NCBI RefSeq assembly: GCF_046569695.1
Contig: NZ_JBKHUI010000024.1
Span: forward strand, 4,452 to 68,451
DNA length: 64,000 nucleotides
Reading direction: 5' to 3'
From: Kluyvera sp046569695
GTDB lineage: Bacteria; Pseudomonadota; Gammaproteobacteria; Enterobacterales; Enterobacteriaceae
Positions 42,857 to 52,072 of the stretch are shown here, piece after piece. The position numbers and the translations under genes were made by a program. The notes beneath the pieces were generated by a model that was not told the origin of the DNA, searched no databases, and saw nothing but the letters and a program-made list of their open reading frames with translations. The number at the start of each line of letters is the position of its first letter. The first letter of the stretch is position 1.

Positions 42857-43590
42857 AGATGCTGGTTGAAAAAGGCCACCGTACTGTCCAGCGCTTCAGG
42901 CGTAATACGGTGGCGAACACCCGCCTGCCAAATGCAGGTAAGACGCTCGTCCAGTCCGGACTCACGCAGCGCCTGCTGTAGACGGAATGTCTCCCCCGCT
43001 GGCACCACGTCATCTTCTTCTCCATGCCATAACAGCAAAGGACGGTCTGCCAGACGCGCCAGCTGATGCCCGATGTCCCACTTCGTCAGCGGAGCCAGCA
43101 GGCGCGCCTTCTCGATGCTGTTTGCCGCAGACGGTGGGAATAAGGTCTGGGAAAGCGATGTGAAATAGCCCGACCCCATCAGGCTCGCCACGCATTTCAG
43201 CTCCGGATGCTGCGCCATCAGCCCCAGCGCGGTCATGCCGCCCATTGAAGCACCAGCCACCGCCAATCGCCCGTCGCCCACCAGCCCGCTTGCCAGAAGT
43301 GCATCGCGCAGCGCCGGGAACTCGGTAAAGTTCTGCACCAGAATCTGCCAGAAATGCTGTAGCCGCTCGGCGCCATCGCCGTTGAAGCGTTCCCCATGCT
43401 CGGCTGCGTTGGGCATCACCACTCGAAATCCCGCCTGCGCCAGCGCCACGGCAAAATAGCTATAAACAACGTTCGACGAGGTGAAACCGTGATAAAACAC
43501 TATGCTGGGAAGCGCCTTTTCACTACATCCCTTTGGGTAAGCGTGCAAAATTTGCTGTCCTGCCAGGGTGCGCATTTCCAGTTCAATCAT
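42853..43590 (-). CDS. yjfP: Alpha/beta-hydrolase esterase YjfP
   Basis: This 245-residue protein matches YjfP, which has carboxylesterase activity on short acyl esters in vitro. The oxyanion region YHGFTSS, the nucleophile elbow GASMGG (catalytic serine), a LLLWHGEEDDVVP acid-loop and the C-terminal HRITPEAL histidine are all visible. It is cytoplasmic; no signal peptide is seen. It converges on ulaR with a 4-nt overlap. Its physiological substrate is unknown. Confidence 0.92.
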   Translation of the reverse strand: MIELEMRTLAGQQILHAYPKGCSEKALPSIVFYHGFTSSNVVYSYFAVALAQAGFRVVMPNAAEHGERFNGDGAERLQHFWQILVQNFTEFPALRDALLASGLVGDGRLAVAGASMGGMTALGLMAQHPELKCVASLMGSGYFTSLSQTLFPPSAANSIEKARLLAPLTKWDIGHQLARLADRPLLLWHGEEDDVVPAGETFRLQQALRESGLDERLTCIWQAGVRHRITPEALDSTVAFFNQHL

Positions 43591-43795
43591 GAGTTATCTC
43601 CTTAGCTATGCTGAGATGGCATACAAAAATTGATGCAGTATGATGACGACAATACGCCTGATTTATAACATTGAGAACCCGGTTACGAAATCGTGATATT
43701 TTCATTCGAAAATAGCGCTATGGTTAACAAATCAGGAACATTCGCCTAAAGCGAAATGCTTTCCCCACTACACTATGACTATCAGGAAACGGGAA

Positions 43796-44104
43796 ATGGC
43801 TAAACGACGGTTTATCCCACTGTTGCTGGCGCTCTTGTTGAGCGGTTGTACCATTCTGGAAGGCACGCCTGAAGCGCCTCCGCCGGTCACCGACCATCCA
43901 CAAGAAATACGCCGCAACCAGACGGAAGGTTTGCAGCGCATGGGTACGGTTAGCGCGCTGGTGTTTGGCTCTCCGATGGACGTTGAAGCGTCTATCAAAG
44001 AGAAAGTCACCGCGCAAAAGGCAGATTACTACGTGATCGTCATGATGGATGACACCGTAGTGCCGGGCCAGTGGTATGCGCAGGCCATCCTCTACCGTAA
44101 GTAG
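43796..44104 (+). CDS. bsmA: Biofilm- and stress-related lipoprotein BsmA (YjfO), DUF1471
   Basis: This 102-residue protein matches BsmA, linked in E. coli to biofilm stress resistance and motility. I chose the second ATG because GGGAA precedes it and the first has no ribosome-binding site. The signal sequence MAKRRFIPLLLALLLSGC ends in a lipobox cysteine at residue 18, so a lipoprotein is expected. A DUF1471 domain follows, ending GQWYAQAILYRK. Confidence 0.9.
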   Translation: MAKRRFIPLLLALLLSGCTILEGTPEAPPPVTDHPQEIRRNQTEGLQRMGTVSALVFGSPMDVEASIKEKVTAQKADYYVIVMMDDTVVPGQWYAQAILYRK

Positions 44105-44232
44105 TTTTACGAGCTTTACGTAGGTTTGCACCGTTTCACGTTTCCCTGATGCACAATGGCGCCTCTGTCTGGATACAGGATATGCGTCTGCTATGGACTG
44201 CCCCCACTGGGTTATGTGAAATGGAGCTGACG

Positions 44233-44508
44233 ATGAAACAAACACTTACCTTATCTACCCTGCTTTTGTCAGGCGGCAGTCATGCCGCGGCGGCGCAATC
44301 TGCAGAGTTCGCCAGCGCAGATTGCGTAACGGGGCTAAATGAAATTGGGCTGATTTCGGTGAATAACGTCACCGGAAGCCTGGAAGATGTCGAACAGGTC
44401 ATCGCTCGTAAGGCAGATGAACAGGGCGCTTCCTGGTATCGCATTGTGCAGATGTATGAAGAGCCCCAGCAGGACAACTGGCGCGCGCAGGCGATTATCT
44501 ATGCCTAA
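44233..44508 (+). CDS. yjfN: Periplasmic DegP-activating protein YjfN, DUF1471
   Basis: This 91-residue protein matches YjfN. GGAG lies 7 nt before the start. The signal peptide MKQTLTLSTLLLSGGSHA precedes a DUF1471 domain (EIGLISVNN, KADEQGASWYRI). In E. coli, YjfN activates the DegP protease through its hydrophobic C-terminal residue and is itself degraded. The chain here ends IIYA, which keeps a hydrophobic end. It lies 128 nt after bsmA. A hairpin (GTGGAAGA / TCTTCCAC, 44521-44556) follows. Confidence 0.9.
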   Translation: MKQTLTLSTLLLSGGSHAAAAQSAEFASADCVTGLNEIGLISVNNVTGSLEDVEQVIARKADEQGASWYRIVQMYEEPQQDNWRAQAIIYA

Positions 44509-44568
44509 TACTCGTCACTAGTGGAAGAAGCGTTACGCTCGTCGCGCCTCTTCCACCCGCTCTATTGC

Positions 44569-46191
44569 CTATCTTCCTCCGCCCGTCGCCCGACACAGCA
44601 GGTCATTAATCACCGCTTCGCTCAGCAACGCACCGCCTCGCGGATCCAACATCATTCGACACCAGGCCTGAGCCATCGGCGGCGACGCATGACGCAGCAT
44701 CTGCGCGCCAACTCCCAGCAGGTACAGCTGGTGCGTCATTTCACGTCCCTGAGATTCGGAAGGCTTACGCAGCCGCTGCTGCAGCTGTCGCCAGTGCCGG
44801 TCGAAATGACGATCCTGGCCTTTAACCTCGTTACATTCAGCCACCAGCAGCGCCACGGCGTCAGGCTGCTTCACCAGCACCCGTAGCACGTCGAGGCACA
44901 TAATATTGCCGGAACCTTCCCAGATGCTGTTCACCGGCATCTCCCGGTACAGACGCGGCAGTTCGCTCTCTTCGCAGTAGCCAATCCCGCCCAGCACCTC
45001 CATCGCCTCCGCCACGAACGGAACACCCGCCTTGCAAATGGCAAACTTGGCGGCAGGGGTGAAAAGACGCGCCCACAGCGCTTCCTGCGGCTGATGATTC
45101 TGCCCCCAGGCGCTGGCAAGACGGAACATAAACGCGGTCTGCCCTTCCAGCTGGAGCGCCATCTTCCCCAACACCTGGCGCATCAGCGGCAGGTCGACCA
45201 GGTTATGGCCGAAGGCCTGACGCTGGAAGGCATGATACAACGCCACCGACAGCGCGCGGCGCATCAGGCTGTGGCTGCCCAGCGCACAGTCAAAGCGCGT
45301 CAGCCCGCCCATTTTGAGGATTTGCCGGATACCATCCCCCTCTTCGCCCAGCGGCCAGCCAAGCGCCTGCTGGAACTCGACTTCGCTGCTGGCGTTGGCG
45401 CGGTTGCCGAGCTTGTCTTTCAGCCGCTCAAGGCGAATGGCATTGCGGGTGCCATCGGGCAGCAGTCGCGGGACAAAGAAACAGGTTAACCCGCCGCTGG
45501 CCTGTGCCAGCACCAAATGCGCATCGCTTTGCGGCACCGAATAGAACCATTTATGCCCGATAAGCTGGTAGCTGCCATCCTCCAGCCTTTCCGCTCGCGT
45601 GCTGTTGCTCAGCACGTCCGAACCACCCTGTTTTTCAGTCATCCCCATGCCGATCAAAAGCCCGCGCTTCTGCGCGCCGGGCAACTGATGCGGGTCATAG
45701 CGATCGCTAAGCAGCGCCGAGTGCCAGTCGGCAAAAAGCGACGGCAGCGTTTTTAGCAGCAGCGGCGTGGCGGCAAAGGTCATGGTGATGGGGCACAGCG
45801 TGCCGGCTTCCACCTGCGCATGTAGCATAAAGCGCGCGGCGCGGGCAACGAATGCGCCGCTGCGTGCCTCTTCTTCCCAGGGCAGGTTGTGGACACGGTT
45901 GGCGCAAAGCCCCTGCATCAGTAAATGCCAGGCGGGGTGAAAGCGAACGTCATCCAGCCGCTGCCCTTGCGGGTCATAGCGCAATAATTCAGGGGGATGG
46001 GCGTTGGCGAGTCTGCCAAGCTCCAGCGATTCGGCGGTGCCGAGCTGTTGACCGATGCTCGCCAGCAGTTCGCTGTCCCAGCCGGCGTCATAGCGGTTAA
46101 CCGCGTCAAGCAGTGCGATATCAGATAAGAACAGGTTACTGTTATTTAAGGGGGTAGGTTGATTAAAAACGGTGTGTGTTTGCCAGTTCAT
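44569..46191 (-). CDS. aidB: Isovaleryl-CoA dehydrogenase-like adaptive response protein AidB
   Basis: AidB is a flavoprotein of the acyl-CoA dehydrogenase family that binds DNA and protects against alkylation damage as part of the Ada response. The start MNWQTHTVFNQ has GGAGACAC upstream and gives 540 residues (541 in E. coli). The flavin-binding segments (MTEKQGGSDV, NSIWEGSGNIM) are visible. The catalytic-fold core is followed by a basic C-terminal region thought to bind DNA. I did not find a clear Ada box by eye. Confidence 0.94.
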   Translation of the reverse strand: MNWQTHTVFNQPTPLNNSNLFLSDIALLDAVNRYDAGWDSELLASIGQQLGTAESLELGRLANAHPPELLRYDPQGQRLDDVRFHPAWHLLMQGLCANRVHNLPWEEEARSGAFVARAARFMLHAQVEAGTLCPITMTFAATPLLLKTLPSLFADWHSALLSDRYDPHQLPGAQKRGLLIGMGMTEKQGGSDVLSNSTRAERLEDGSYQLIGHKWFYSVPQSDAHLVLAQASGGLTCFFVPRLLPDGTRNAIRLERLKDKLGNRANASSEVEFQQALGWPLGEEGDGIRQILKMGGLTRFDCALGSHSLMRRALSVALYHAFQRQAFGHNLVDLPLMRQVLGKMALQLEGQTAFMFRLASAWGQNHQPQEALWARLFTPAAKFAICKAGVPFVAEAMEVLGGIGYCEESELPRLYREMPVNSIWEGSGNIMCLDVLRVLVKQPDAVALLVAECNEVKGQDRHFDRHWRQLQQRLRKPSESQGREMTHQLYLLGVGAQMLRHASPPMAQAWCRMMLDPRGGALLSEAVINDLLCRATGGGR

Positions 46192-46250
46192 TGTGTCTCC
46201 CTCCGTCAATGGGCAACCTTTTAAGTATGGACGGTCAGGGAAGATGCACA

Positions 46251-46278
46251 ATAAAAAAGCCACCCGGAAGGGTGGCTT
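46251..46278 (-). terminator. Rho-independent terminator of the nsrR-rnr-rlmB transcripts
   Basis: The stem AGCCACCC / GGGTGGCT with a 4-nt loop carries a T tract on the minus strand. It lies about 100 nt after rlmB and upstream of aidB, beyond a REP pair. Confidence 0.88.
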
Positions 46279-46307
46279 AGATCATACAGAAAGTGGTTTG
46301 ACGCAGA

Positions 46308-46375
46308 ACCCGGCGGCGCTTCGCCTCGATGGGCTACAAGATTTGTAGGCCTGATAAGCGCAGCGCCATCAGGCG
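46308..46375. repeat. BIME downstream of rlmB
   Basis: A variant REP (CCCGGCGGCGCTTCGCC, 46308-46337) and a canonical unit (46345-46375) lie between the rlmB stop codon and its terminator. The right unit touches the stop codon. Confidence 0.85.
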
Positions 46376-46376
46376 G

Positions 46377-47108
46377 TTAGCTGCGCTGGCGCACCGCTTC
46401 AAACAGGCAGATGCCGGTCGCCACGGAGACGTTCAGCGACGAAACGGTGCCCGCCATCGGAATGCTGATCAGCTCATCGCAGTGTTCGCGGGTCAGACGA
46501 CGCATACCTTCGCCTTCTGCGCCCATCACCAGCGCCATCGCGCCGGTCATTTTACTCTGGTACAGCGTGTGGGTCGCTTCACCGGCGGTGCCGACAATCC
46601 AGACGCTCTCTTCCTGCAGCATACGCATGGTACGCGCCAGGTTGGTTACGCGGATCAGCGGAACGCTTTCGGCAGCGCCGCAGGCCACTTTTTTTGCCGT
46701 GGCGTTCAGTTGCGCCGAGCGGTCTTTCGGGACGATGACCGCGTGCACGCCAGCGGCATCGGCGCTACGCAGGCAGGCGCCGAGGTTATGCGGATCGGTC
46801 ACGCCGTCGAGGATCAGCAGGAACGGGCTATCGAGCGAAGCGATCAGATCCGGCAGATCGTTTTCCTGATACTGACGGCCCGGCTTCACGCGCGCAATAA
46901 TGCCCTGGTGCACGGCACCTTCGCTTTTTTCATCCAGGAACTGACGGTTCGCCAGCTGGATCACCACGCCCTGTGCTTCCAGCGCGTGGATCAGCGGCAT
47001 CAGGCGCTTATCGTCGCGGCCTTTCAGAATAAAAACTTCCTGAAAACGTTCAGGCGCGCGCTCCAGCAGTGCCTGCACTGCGTGAATGCCGTAAATCATT
47101 TCGCTCAT
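46377..47108 (-). CDS. rlmB: 23S rRNA (guanosine-2'-O)-methyltransferase RlmB
   Basis: RlmB methylates G2251 in the peptidyl-transferase P loop. The 243-residue length equals E. coli. It is a SPOUT enzyme: an N-terminal L30e-like RNA-binding domain, then a knotted C-terminal domain with DPHNLGACLRSADA, MGAEGEGMRRL and SIPMAGTVSSLNVSVA. It lies 81 nt after rnr; the gap contains the palindrome CCCCCTTCC/GGAAGGGGG at 47151-47173. Confidence 0.96.
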   Translation of the reverse strand: MSEMIYGIHAVQALLERAPERFQEVFILKGRDDKRLMPLIHALEAQGVVIQLANRQFLDEKSEGAVHQGIIARVKPGRQYQENDLPDLIASLDSPFLLILDGVTDPHNLGACLRSADAAGVHAVIVPKDRSAQLNATAKKVACGAAESVPLIRVTNLARTMRMLQEESVWIVGTAGEATHTLYQSKMTGAMALVMGAEGEGMRRLTREHCDELISIPMAGTVSSLNVSVATGICLFEAVRQRS

Positions 47109-47189
47109 TCAATTCACTCGTTACTTGTGTATTCGGGGTTGCCCTTATTTCCCCCTTCCGTACGGGAAGGGGGCAAGGATCACAATAGT

Positions 47190-49712
47190 TTACTCAGACG
47201 ATTTCTTTTTTGCCGCGCGCTTCGCTTTGGTCGCAGCAGCAATTTTCTGCGTCTTCACCGATGGCTTTTTGGCTTTTTTAGCCCCTGCTTTGTCCGAGGC
47301 TGGTTTCGCTTTGCCTTGCTCAGCGTTTTGATTCGCGCTGACTTTGCCACTCTTCGCTGTCTGATTGGAATTAGCTTTCGCTTTACCTTTCTTCTCGCCG
47401 CGGAAGGCGCTGTCCGGCTCAAAGTTAGTGCGCTTGCCCGCCTGACGACGACGGCTGGCGCTCGGCTTGCCGCCGCTGCCTTTCTTCGCTTTCTCGCGTT
47501 CAGTTTTACCGACGTTACGCGGACCGCGCTCGCTTGAGATCAGCGAGAAGTCGATTTTACGCTCGTCCATGTTGACCGCTTCCACGCGCACTTCCACGCG
47601 GTCGCCCAAACGATAGGTCTGGCCGCCGGATTCACCAATCAGGCGCTGACCGACCTGGTCAAAGCGGTAGTAGTCGTTATCCAGTGAAGAAACATGCACC
47701 AGACCATCAATGAACAGCTCGTCCAGACGTACGAAGAAGCCAAAGCCGGTCACGCTTGCGATAACGCCGTTAAAGACGTTACCGACCTGATCCTGCATGA
47801 AGTCACACTTCAGCCAGTCAGAGACATCGCGGGTGGCTTCGTCAGCGCGACGTTCGGTCATCGAACAGTGCTGACCCAGTTGCAGCATCTCTTCCATCGA
47901 ATAATGGTAGCCGCCGGTGTCGGTGCTGTTGCCCTTGTGGCCCTGCTCTTTCGCCAGCAGATACTTGATGGCGCGGTGAAGCGACAGGTCAGGATAACGA
48001 CGGATCGGCGAAGTGAAGTGCGCATAGGACTGCAGCGCCAGGCCAAAGTGACCGCGGTTTTCCGGGTCATAGATAGCCTGCTTCATCGAACGCAGCAGCA
48101 TGGTTTGCAACATTTCGGCGTCAGGACGGTCGGCAACGGATTCCAGCAGCTCGGCGTAGTCGCGCGGCTCCGGTTTGTTGCCGCCAGGCAATTCGAGCCC
48201 AAGTTCAGACAGCACCGAACGGAACGCGGTAATCGCTTCGGTCGTTGGCTTGTCGTGAATACGGAACAGCGCAGGCTCCTGAGCTTTCTCGACGAAACGC
48301 GCCGCCGAGATGTTCGCCATGATCATGCACTCTTCGATCAGTTTGTGCGCGTCGTTACGTTGAGTCTGTTCGATACGCTCAATGCGGCGTTCAGCGTTGA
48401 AGATGAACTTCGCTTCTTCACTCTCAAACGAGATCCCGCCGCGTTCTGCGCGAGCCTGATCCAGCACCTTGTAGAGGTTATGCAGCTCTTCAATGTGTTT
48501 CACCAGCGGCGCATACTGTTCGCGCAGCTCCTGGTCGCCCTGCAGCATATGCCAGACCTTGGTGTAGGTCAGACGTGCGTGGGAGCTCATCACCGCTTCG
48601 TAGAATTTGAAGCCGGTTAATCGGCCCTTCGACGAAATGGTCATTTCGCAAACCATACACAGGCGGTCAACCTGAGGGTTCAGCGAGCACAGGCCGTTGG
48701 AGAGCACTTCCGGCAGCATCGGCACAACCTGCGTTGGGAAGTAGACCGAGGTACCACGGTTGCGCGCTTCACCGTCCAGCGGCGTCGGCGGACGCACATA
48801 GTAGCTGACGTCAGCAATGGCAACCCACAGGCGCCAGCCGCCACCGCGTTTTTTCTCGCAGTAGACCGCATCATCGAAGTCACGGGCGTCTTCGCCGTCG
48901 ATGGTCACCAGCGGCAGGTCGCGCAGGTCGACACGACCCACTTTCGCCTCTTCAGGCACCTGCTCTTTCAGCCCGGCAACCTGCGCTTCAACCGCTGGTG
49001 GCCAGACGTATGGAATTTCATGGGTGCGCAGCGCCATCTCAACGGCCATGCCGGTACCCATATTGTCACCCAGCACTTCAACGATTTTACCAATCGCTTT
49101 GGTACGGCGGGTTGGGCGCTGGGTCAGTTCGACCACCACCACAAAGCCCATGCGCGCCCCCATCACCGACTCAGGCGGGATGAGGATATCAAAGCTCAGG
49201 CGGCTATCGTCCGGGACCACAAAACCCACGCCAGCGTCGGTAAAGTAGCGGCCGACGATCTGCGCATTACGCGGCACCAGTACGCGGACGATACGCGCTT
49301 CGCGGCGGCCTTTGCGGTCCGCGCCCAGCGGCTGTGCCAGCACTTCATCGCCGTGCATGCACATTTTCATCTGTTCGCTCGACAGATACAGGTCGTCTTT
49401 ACGGCCTTCAACGCGCAGGAAGCCGAAGCCATCGCGGTGACCGATAACCATACCTTTCAGCAGGTCGAGACGTTCCGGCAGCGCATAGCACTGGCGGCGG
49501 GTAAAGACCAGTTGCCCATCGCGCTCCATGGCGCGCAGGCGACGGCGCAGCGCTTCAATCTGCTCTTCGCCTTCAATATTGAGTTCGACGGCCAGTTCTT
49601 CACGGTTGGCCGGTTTTTCGCGTTTTGTTAAGTGTTCGAGGATAAATTCCCGGCTCGGGATAGGATTCGAATATTTTTCTGCTTCGCGTTCCAGGAAAGG
49701 ATCTTTTGACAT
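47190..49712 (-). CDS. rnr: Exoribonuclease RNase R
   Basis: RNase R is a 3'-5' exonuclease that degrades structured RNA and acts in rRNA quality control and trans-translation. It has an N-terminal helix-turn-helix, two cold-shock domains, a central RNB catalytic domain (GEDARDFDDAVYCE with metal-binding aspartates), an S1 domain and a lysine-rich tail. At 840 residues it is longer than the E. coli protein (813). The extra length lies in the low-complexity tail rich in Lys, Ala, Gln and Asn. It is flanked by nsrR upstream and rlmB downstream. Confidence 0.96.
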   Translation of the reverse strand: MSKDPFLEREAEKYSNPIPSREFILEHLTKREKPANREELAVELNIEGEEQIEALRRRLRAMERDGQLVFTRRQCYALPERLDLLKGMVIGHRDGFGFLRVEGRKDDLYLSSEQMKMCMHGDEVLAQPLGADRKGRREARIVRVLVPRNAQIVGRYFTDAGVGFVVPDDSRLSFDILIPPESVMGARMGFVVVVELTQRPTRRTKAIGKIVEVLGDNMGTGMAVEMALRTHEIPYVWPPAVEAQVAGLKEQVPEEAKVGRVDLRDLPLVTIDGEDARDFDDAVYCEKKRGGGWRLWVAIADVSYYVRPPTPLDGEARNRGTSVYFPTQVVPMLPEVLSNGLCSLNPQVDRLCMVCEMTISSKGRLTGFKFYEAVMSSHARLTYTKVWHMLQGDQELREQYAPLVKHIEELHNLYKVLDQARAERGGISFESEEAKFIFNAERRIERIEQTQRNDAHKLIEECMIMANISAARFVEKAQEPALFRIHDKPTTEAITAFRSVLSELGLELPGGNKPEPRDYAELLESVADRPDAEMLQTMLLRSMKQAIYDPENRGHFGLALQSYAHFTSPIRRYPDLSLHRAIKYLLAKEQGHKGNSTDTGGYHYSMEEMLQLGQHCSMTERRADEATRDVSDWLKCDFMQDQVGNVFNGVIASVTGFGFFVRLDELFIDGLVHVSSLDNDYYRFDQVGQRLIGESGGQTYRLGDRVEVRVEAVNMDERKIDFSLISSERGPRNVGKTEREKAKKGSGGKPSASRRRQAGKRTNFEPDSAFRGEKKGKAKANSNQTAKSGKVSANQNAEQGKAKPASDKAGAKKAKKPSVKTQKIAAATKAKRAAKKKSSE

Positions 49713-49750
49713 GTCGGTTCCTCCGTCATCATCGCTGCTGGCGGGAGTCG

Positions 49751-50176
49751 TTACTCCACCAGCAATAATTTATATAGCGGTTGATTCTTTTCAACCAAAT
49801 CAGCCAGTGTGTAGTTATCCAACTCCTTGAGAAAACATTGCACGGCTTGAGCAAGCGCCTGTTTCAAACGACAGGCAGGCGTAATATGGCAAAACTCGCT
49901 GCTGCAGTTCACCAGCGATAACGGTTCGAGTTCACGCACCACGTCTCCGACGCGGATATCCTTTGCTGGTTTGCCCAGACGGATCCCGCCATTTTTTCCC
50001 CGCACGGCCATCACGTATCCGGCGCGACTGAGCTGGTTGATTATTTTAACCATATGGTTACGCGACACGCCGTAGACCTCGGTTACCTCCGAGATGCTGG
50101 TCATGTTGCCTTCCGGCAGCGACGCCATATAAATCAGCGCACGTAGTCCATAATCGGTAAAACTTGTTAACTGCAC
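49751..50176 (-). CDS. nsrR: Nitric-oxide-sensing Rrf2-family repressor NsrR
   Basis: NsrR binds an iron-sulfur cluster and represses NO-defence genes until NO destroys the cluster. The 141-residue length equals E. coli. The winged helix lies at about residues 27-50 (ISEVTEVYGVSRNHMVKII). The three cluster cysteines are at 91, 96 and 102 (CSSEFCHITPAC). One target is in this window: the operator before ytfE. It heads an nsrR-rnr-rlmB gene order conserved in enterics. Confidence 0.96.
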   Translation of the reverse strand: MQLTSFTDYGLRALIYMASLPEGNMTSISEVTEVYGVSRNHMVKIINQLSRAGYVMAVRGKNGGIRLGKPAKDIRVGDVVRELEPLSLVNCSSEFCHITPACRLKQALAQAVQCFLKELDNYTLADLVEKNQPLYKLLLVE

Positions 50177-50311
50177 ATCAACCTCAGGAAAAAGGGGAAA
50201 AACAGGGTGAGCCTGTTGATATTAATTATATTGATGATAAACCAGCCAGCGACTGAGCCGCTAATTTATTTCAGTTCGGGAAGGAAAAAGCGAGGATTTA
50301 ACGCACGATTA

Positions 50312-50385
50312 AGCCGGATAATGACGCTTTGCGTCTTATCCGGCCTACCGAGTAGTAGGCCTGATAAGCGCAGCGCCATCGGGCG
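50312..50385. repeat. BIME between purA and nsrR
   Basis: A self-complementary unit (GCCGGATAATGACGC ... GTCTTATCCGGC, 50313-50347) is followed by a canonical REP (50355-50385), 18 nt from the purA stop codon. The rest of the gap to nsrR is A+T rich and should hold the nsrR promoter. Confidence 0.88.
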
Positions 50386-50403
50386 CTGCACGACGAACCA
50401 GAA

Positions 50404-51702
50404 TTATGCGTCGAACGGGTCGCGCAGGATCATGGTTTCGGTACGGTCTGGGCCAGTTGAAATAATATCAATCGGCACACCGGTCAGTTCTTCAATACGC
50501 TTGATGTAGTCCAGCGCTGCCTGTGGCAGGCCGCTACGTTCCTTCACGCCAAAGGTGGTTTCAGACCAGCCCGGCATGGTTTCGTAGATTGGCTCGATAC
50601 CTTCCCAATCATCAGCTGCCAGCGGAGTGGTGGTCACTTCGCGGCCATCTGGCATGCGGTAGCCTACGCAGATTTTCACTTCTTTCAGGCCGTCCAGAAC
50701 GTCCAGTTTGGTCAGGCAGAAGCCAGACAGGGAGTTGATCTGTACAGCACGACGCACGGCAACGGAGTCCAGCCAGCCGGTACGACGACGACGGCCGGTA
50801 GTGGCACCGTATTCGTTACCCTGCTTGCACAGGAACTCACCGGTTTCATCAAACAGTTCGGTCGGGAATGGACCGGCACCCACGCGAGTGGAGTACGCTT
50901 TGATGATGCCCAGTACGTAGTCAACATAGCGCGGGCCAAGGCCAGAACCGGTTGCTACGCCACCTGCGGTGGTGTTGGAAGAGGTCACGTACGGATAGGT
51001 ACCGTGGTCGATATCCAGCAGCGTACCCTGCGCGCCTTCGAACATCACGAAGTCACCGCGCTGACGAGCCTGATCCAGCAGATCAGAAACGTCAACAACC
51101 ATGCTGGTCAGGATGTCGGCAACCGCCATCACATCGTCCAGCACTTTCTGGTAGTCAACCGCGTCAACTTTGTAGAAGTTCACCAGCTGGAAGTTGTGAT
51201 ATTCCATCACTTCTTTCAGTTTGTCGGCGAAGGTTGCTTTATCGAAGAGGTCGCCCACGCGCAGACCGCGACGAGCCACTTTATCTTCGTAAGCAGGACC
51301 GATACCACGACCGGTAGTACCGATAGCTTTCGCACCGCGCGCTTTTTCGCGAGCGTTATCCAGCGCGACGTGATAGTCGAGGATTAACGGGCATGCTTCG
51401 GAAAGCAGCAGACGTTCGCGAACCGGGATACCACGGTCTTCCAGGCCTTTCATCTCTTTCATCAGCGCAGCCGGAGACAGCACAACACCGTTACCGATGA
51501 TGCTGGTTACATTCTCACGGAGAATACCTGATGGAATAAGATGGAGGACGGTTTTTTCACCGTTGATTACGAGAGTATGGCCCGCGTTGTGACCACCCTG
51601 ATAGCGAACAACATATTTTGCACGCTCAGTAAGAAGATCGACGATCTTCCCTTTACCTTCGTCACCCCATTGGGTGCCCAGTACGACGACGTTGTTACCC
51701 AT
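50404..51702 (-). CDS. purA: Adenylosuccinate synthetase PurA
   Basis: PurA joins IMP and aspartate with GTP, the first committed step to AMP. The 432-residue length equals E. coli. The GTP loop GDEGKGKIVD is at about residues 12-21, and QGGHNAGHT and TTGRGIGPAYEDK follow. It is a monocistronic-looking gene 102 nt downstream of yjeT. No PurR box was confirmed by eye. Confidence 0.97.
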   Translation of the reverse strand: MGNNVVVLGTQWGDEGKGKIVDLLTERAKYVVRYQGGHNAGHTLVINGEKTVLHLIPSGILRENVTSIIGNGVVLSPAALMKEMKGLEDRGIPVRERLLLSEACPLILDYHVALDNAREKARGAKAIGTTGRGIGPAYEDKVARRGLRVGDLFDKATFADKLKEVMEYHNFQLVNFYKVDAVDYQKVLDDVMAVADILTSMVVDVSDLLDQARQRGDFVMFEGAQGTLLDIDHGTYPYVTSSNTTAGGVATGSGLGPRYVDYVLGIIKAYSTRVGAGPFPTELFDETGEFLCKQGNEYGATTGRRRRTGWLDSVAVRRAVQINSLSGFCLTKLDVLDGLKEVKICVGYRMPDGREVTTTPLAADDWEGIEPIYETMPGWSETTFGVKERSGLPQAALDYIKRIEELTGVPIDIISTGPDRTETMILRDPFDA

Positions 51703-51804
51703 TTTTCAAAATCACCGATTGCTTAAAAATGGATTCTACCATCGCTTTTTCAGATATACAGCACTTTTTACCCACAAAATCGCGCTTTAGTGTTCTCTTT
51801 TTAA

Positions 51805-52002
51805 TCAGCCAATCGTTTTCGTCAACATGTAGTAGATCACGACTCCCGCAACCACAAGACCGCCGCCAAATCGACGTAACATCGTATCCGGTAATTGGCT
51901 CATCGTAGCAATCATCTTGCGCCAGGCCTTCGGATACAGCATCGGCCCCAGGCCTTCAAGCACTAACACCAGCGCAAGCGCCAGCCAGATTGTGGAATTC
52001 AT
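51805..52002 (-). CDS. yjeT: Small inner-membrane protein YjeT (DUF2065)
   Basis: This 65-residue protein equals YjeT in length. Two hydrophobic segments (WLALALVLVLEGLGPMLYP and GGLVVAGVVIYYML) flank a short basic stretch. It is conserved between hflC and purA. Its function is unknown. A terminator separates it from hflC, so it probably has its own promoter or depends on read-through. Confidence 0.92.
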   Translation of the reverse strand: MNSTIWLALALVLVLEGLGPMLYPKAWRKMIATMSQLPDTMLRRFGGGLVVAGVVIYYMLTKTIG

Positions 52003-52012
52003 TGATCATCCT

Positions 52013-52054
52013 TATAAAAGAAAACCACCGACTCCCGAAGAAGGCGGTGGTTTT
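52013..52054 (-). terminator. Rho-independent terminator of hflC
   Basis: The perfect 10-bp stem AAAACCACCG / CGGTGGTTTT has a 14-nt loop and, on the minus strand, TTTTCTTTT downstream. It lies between the hflC stop and the yjeT start. Confidence 0.87.
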
Positions 52055-52072
52055 ATTCAGGCTGTCGCGCGA

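Noticed and set aside
47694..48620. A 308-codon open frame opposite rnr
   Set aside because: It has an antisense-like composition and no start signal, while rnr on the other strand is certain.
17146..50385. Repeated palindromes considered as a CRISPR array
   Set aside because: The repeats are dispersed REP/BIME units in inverted pairs with no regular spacers, and no cas genes are present.
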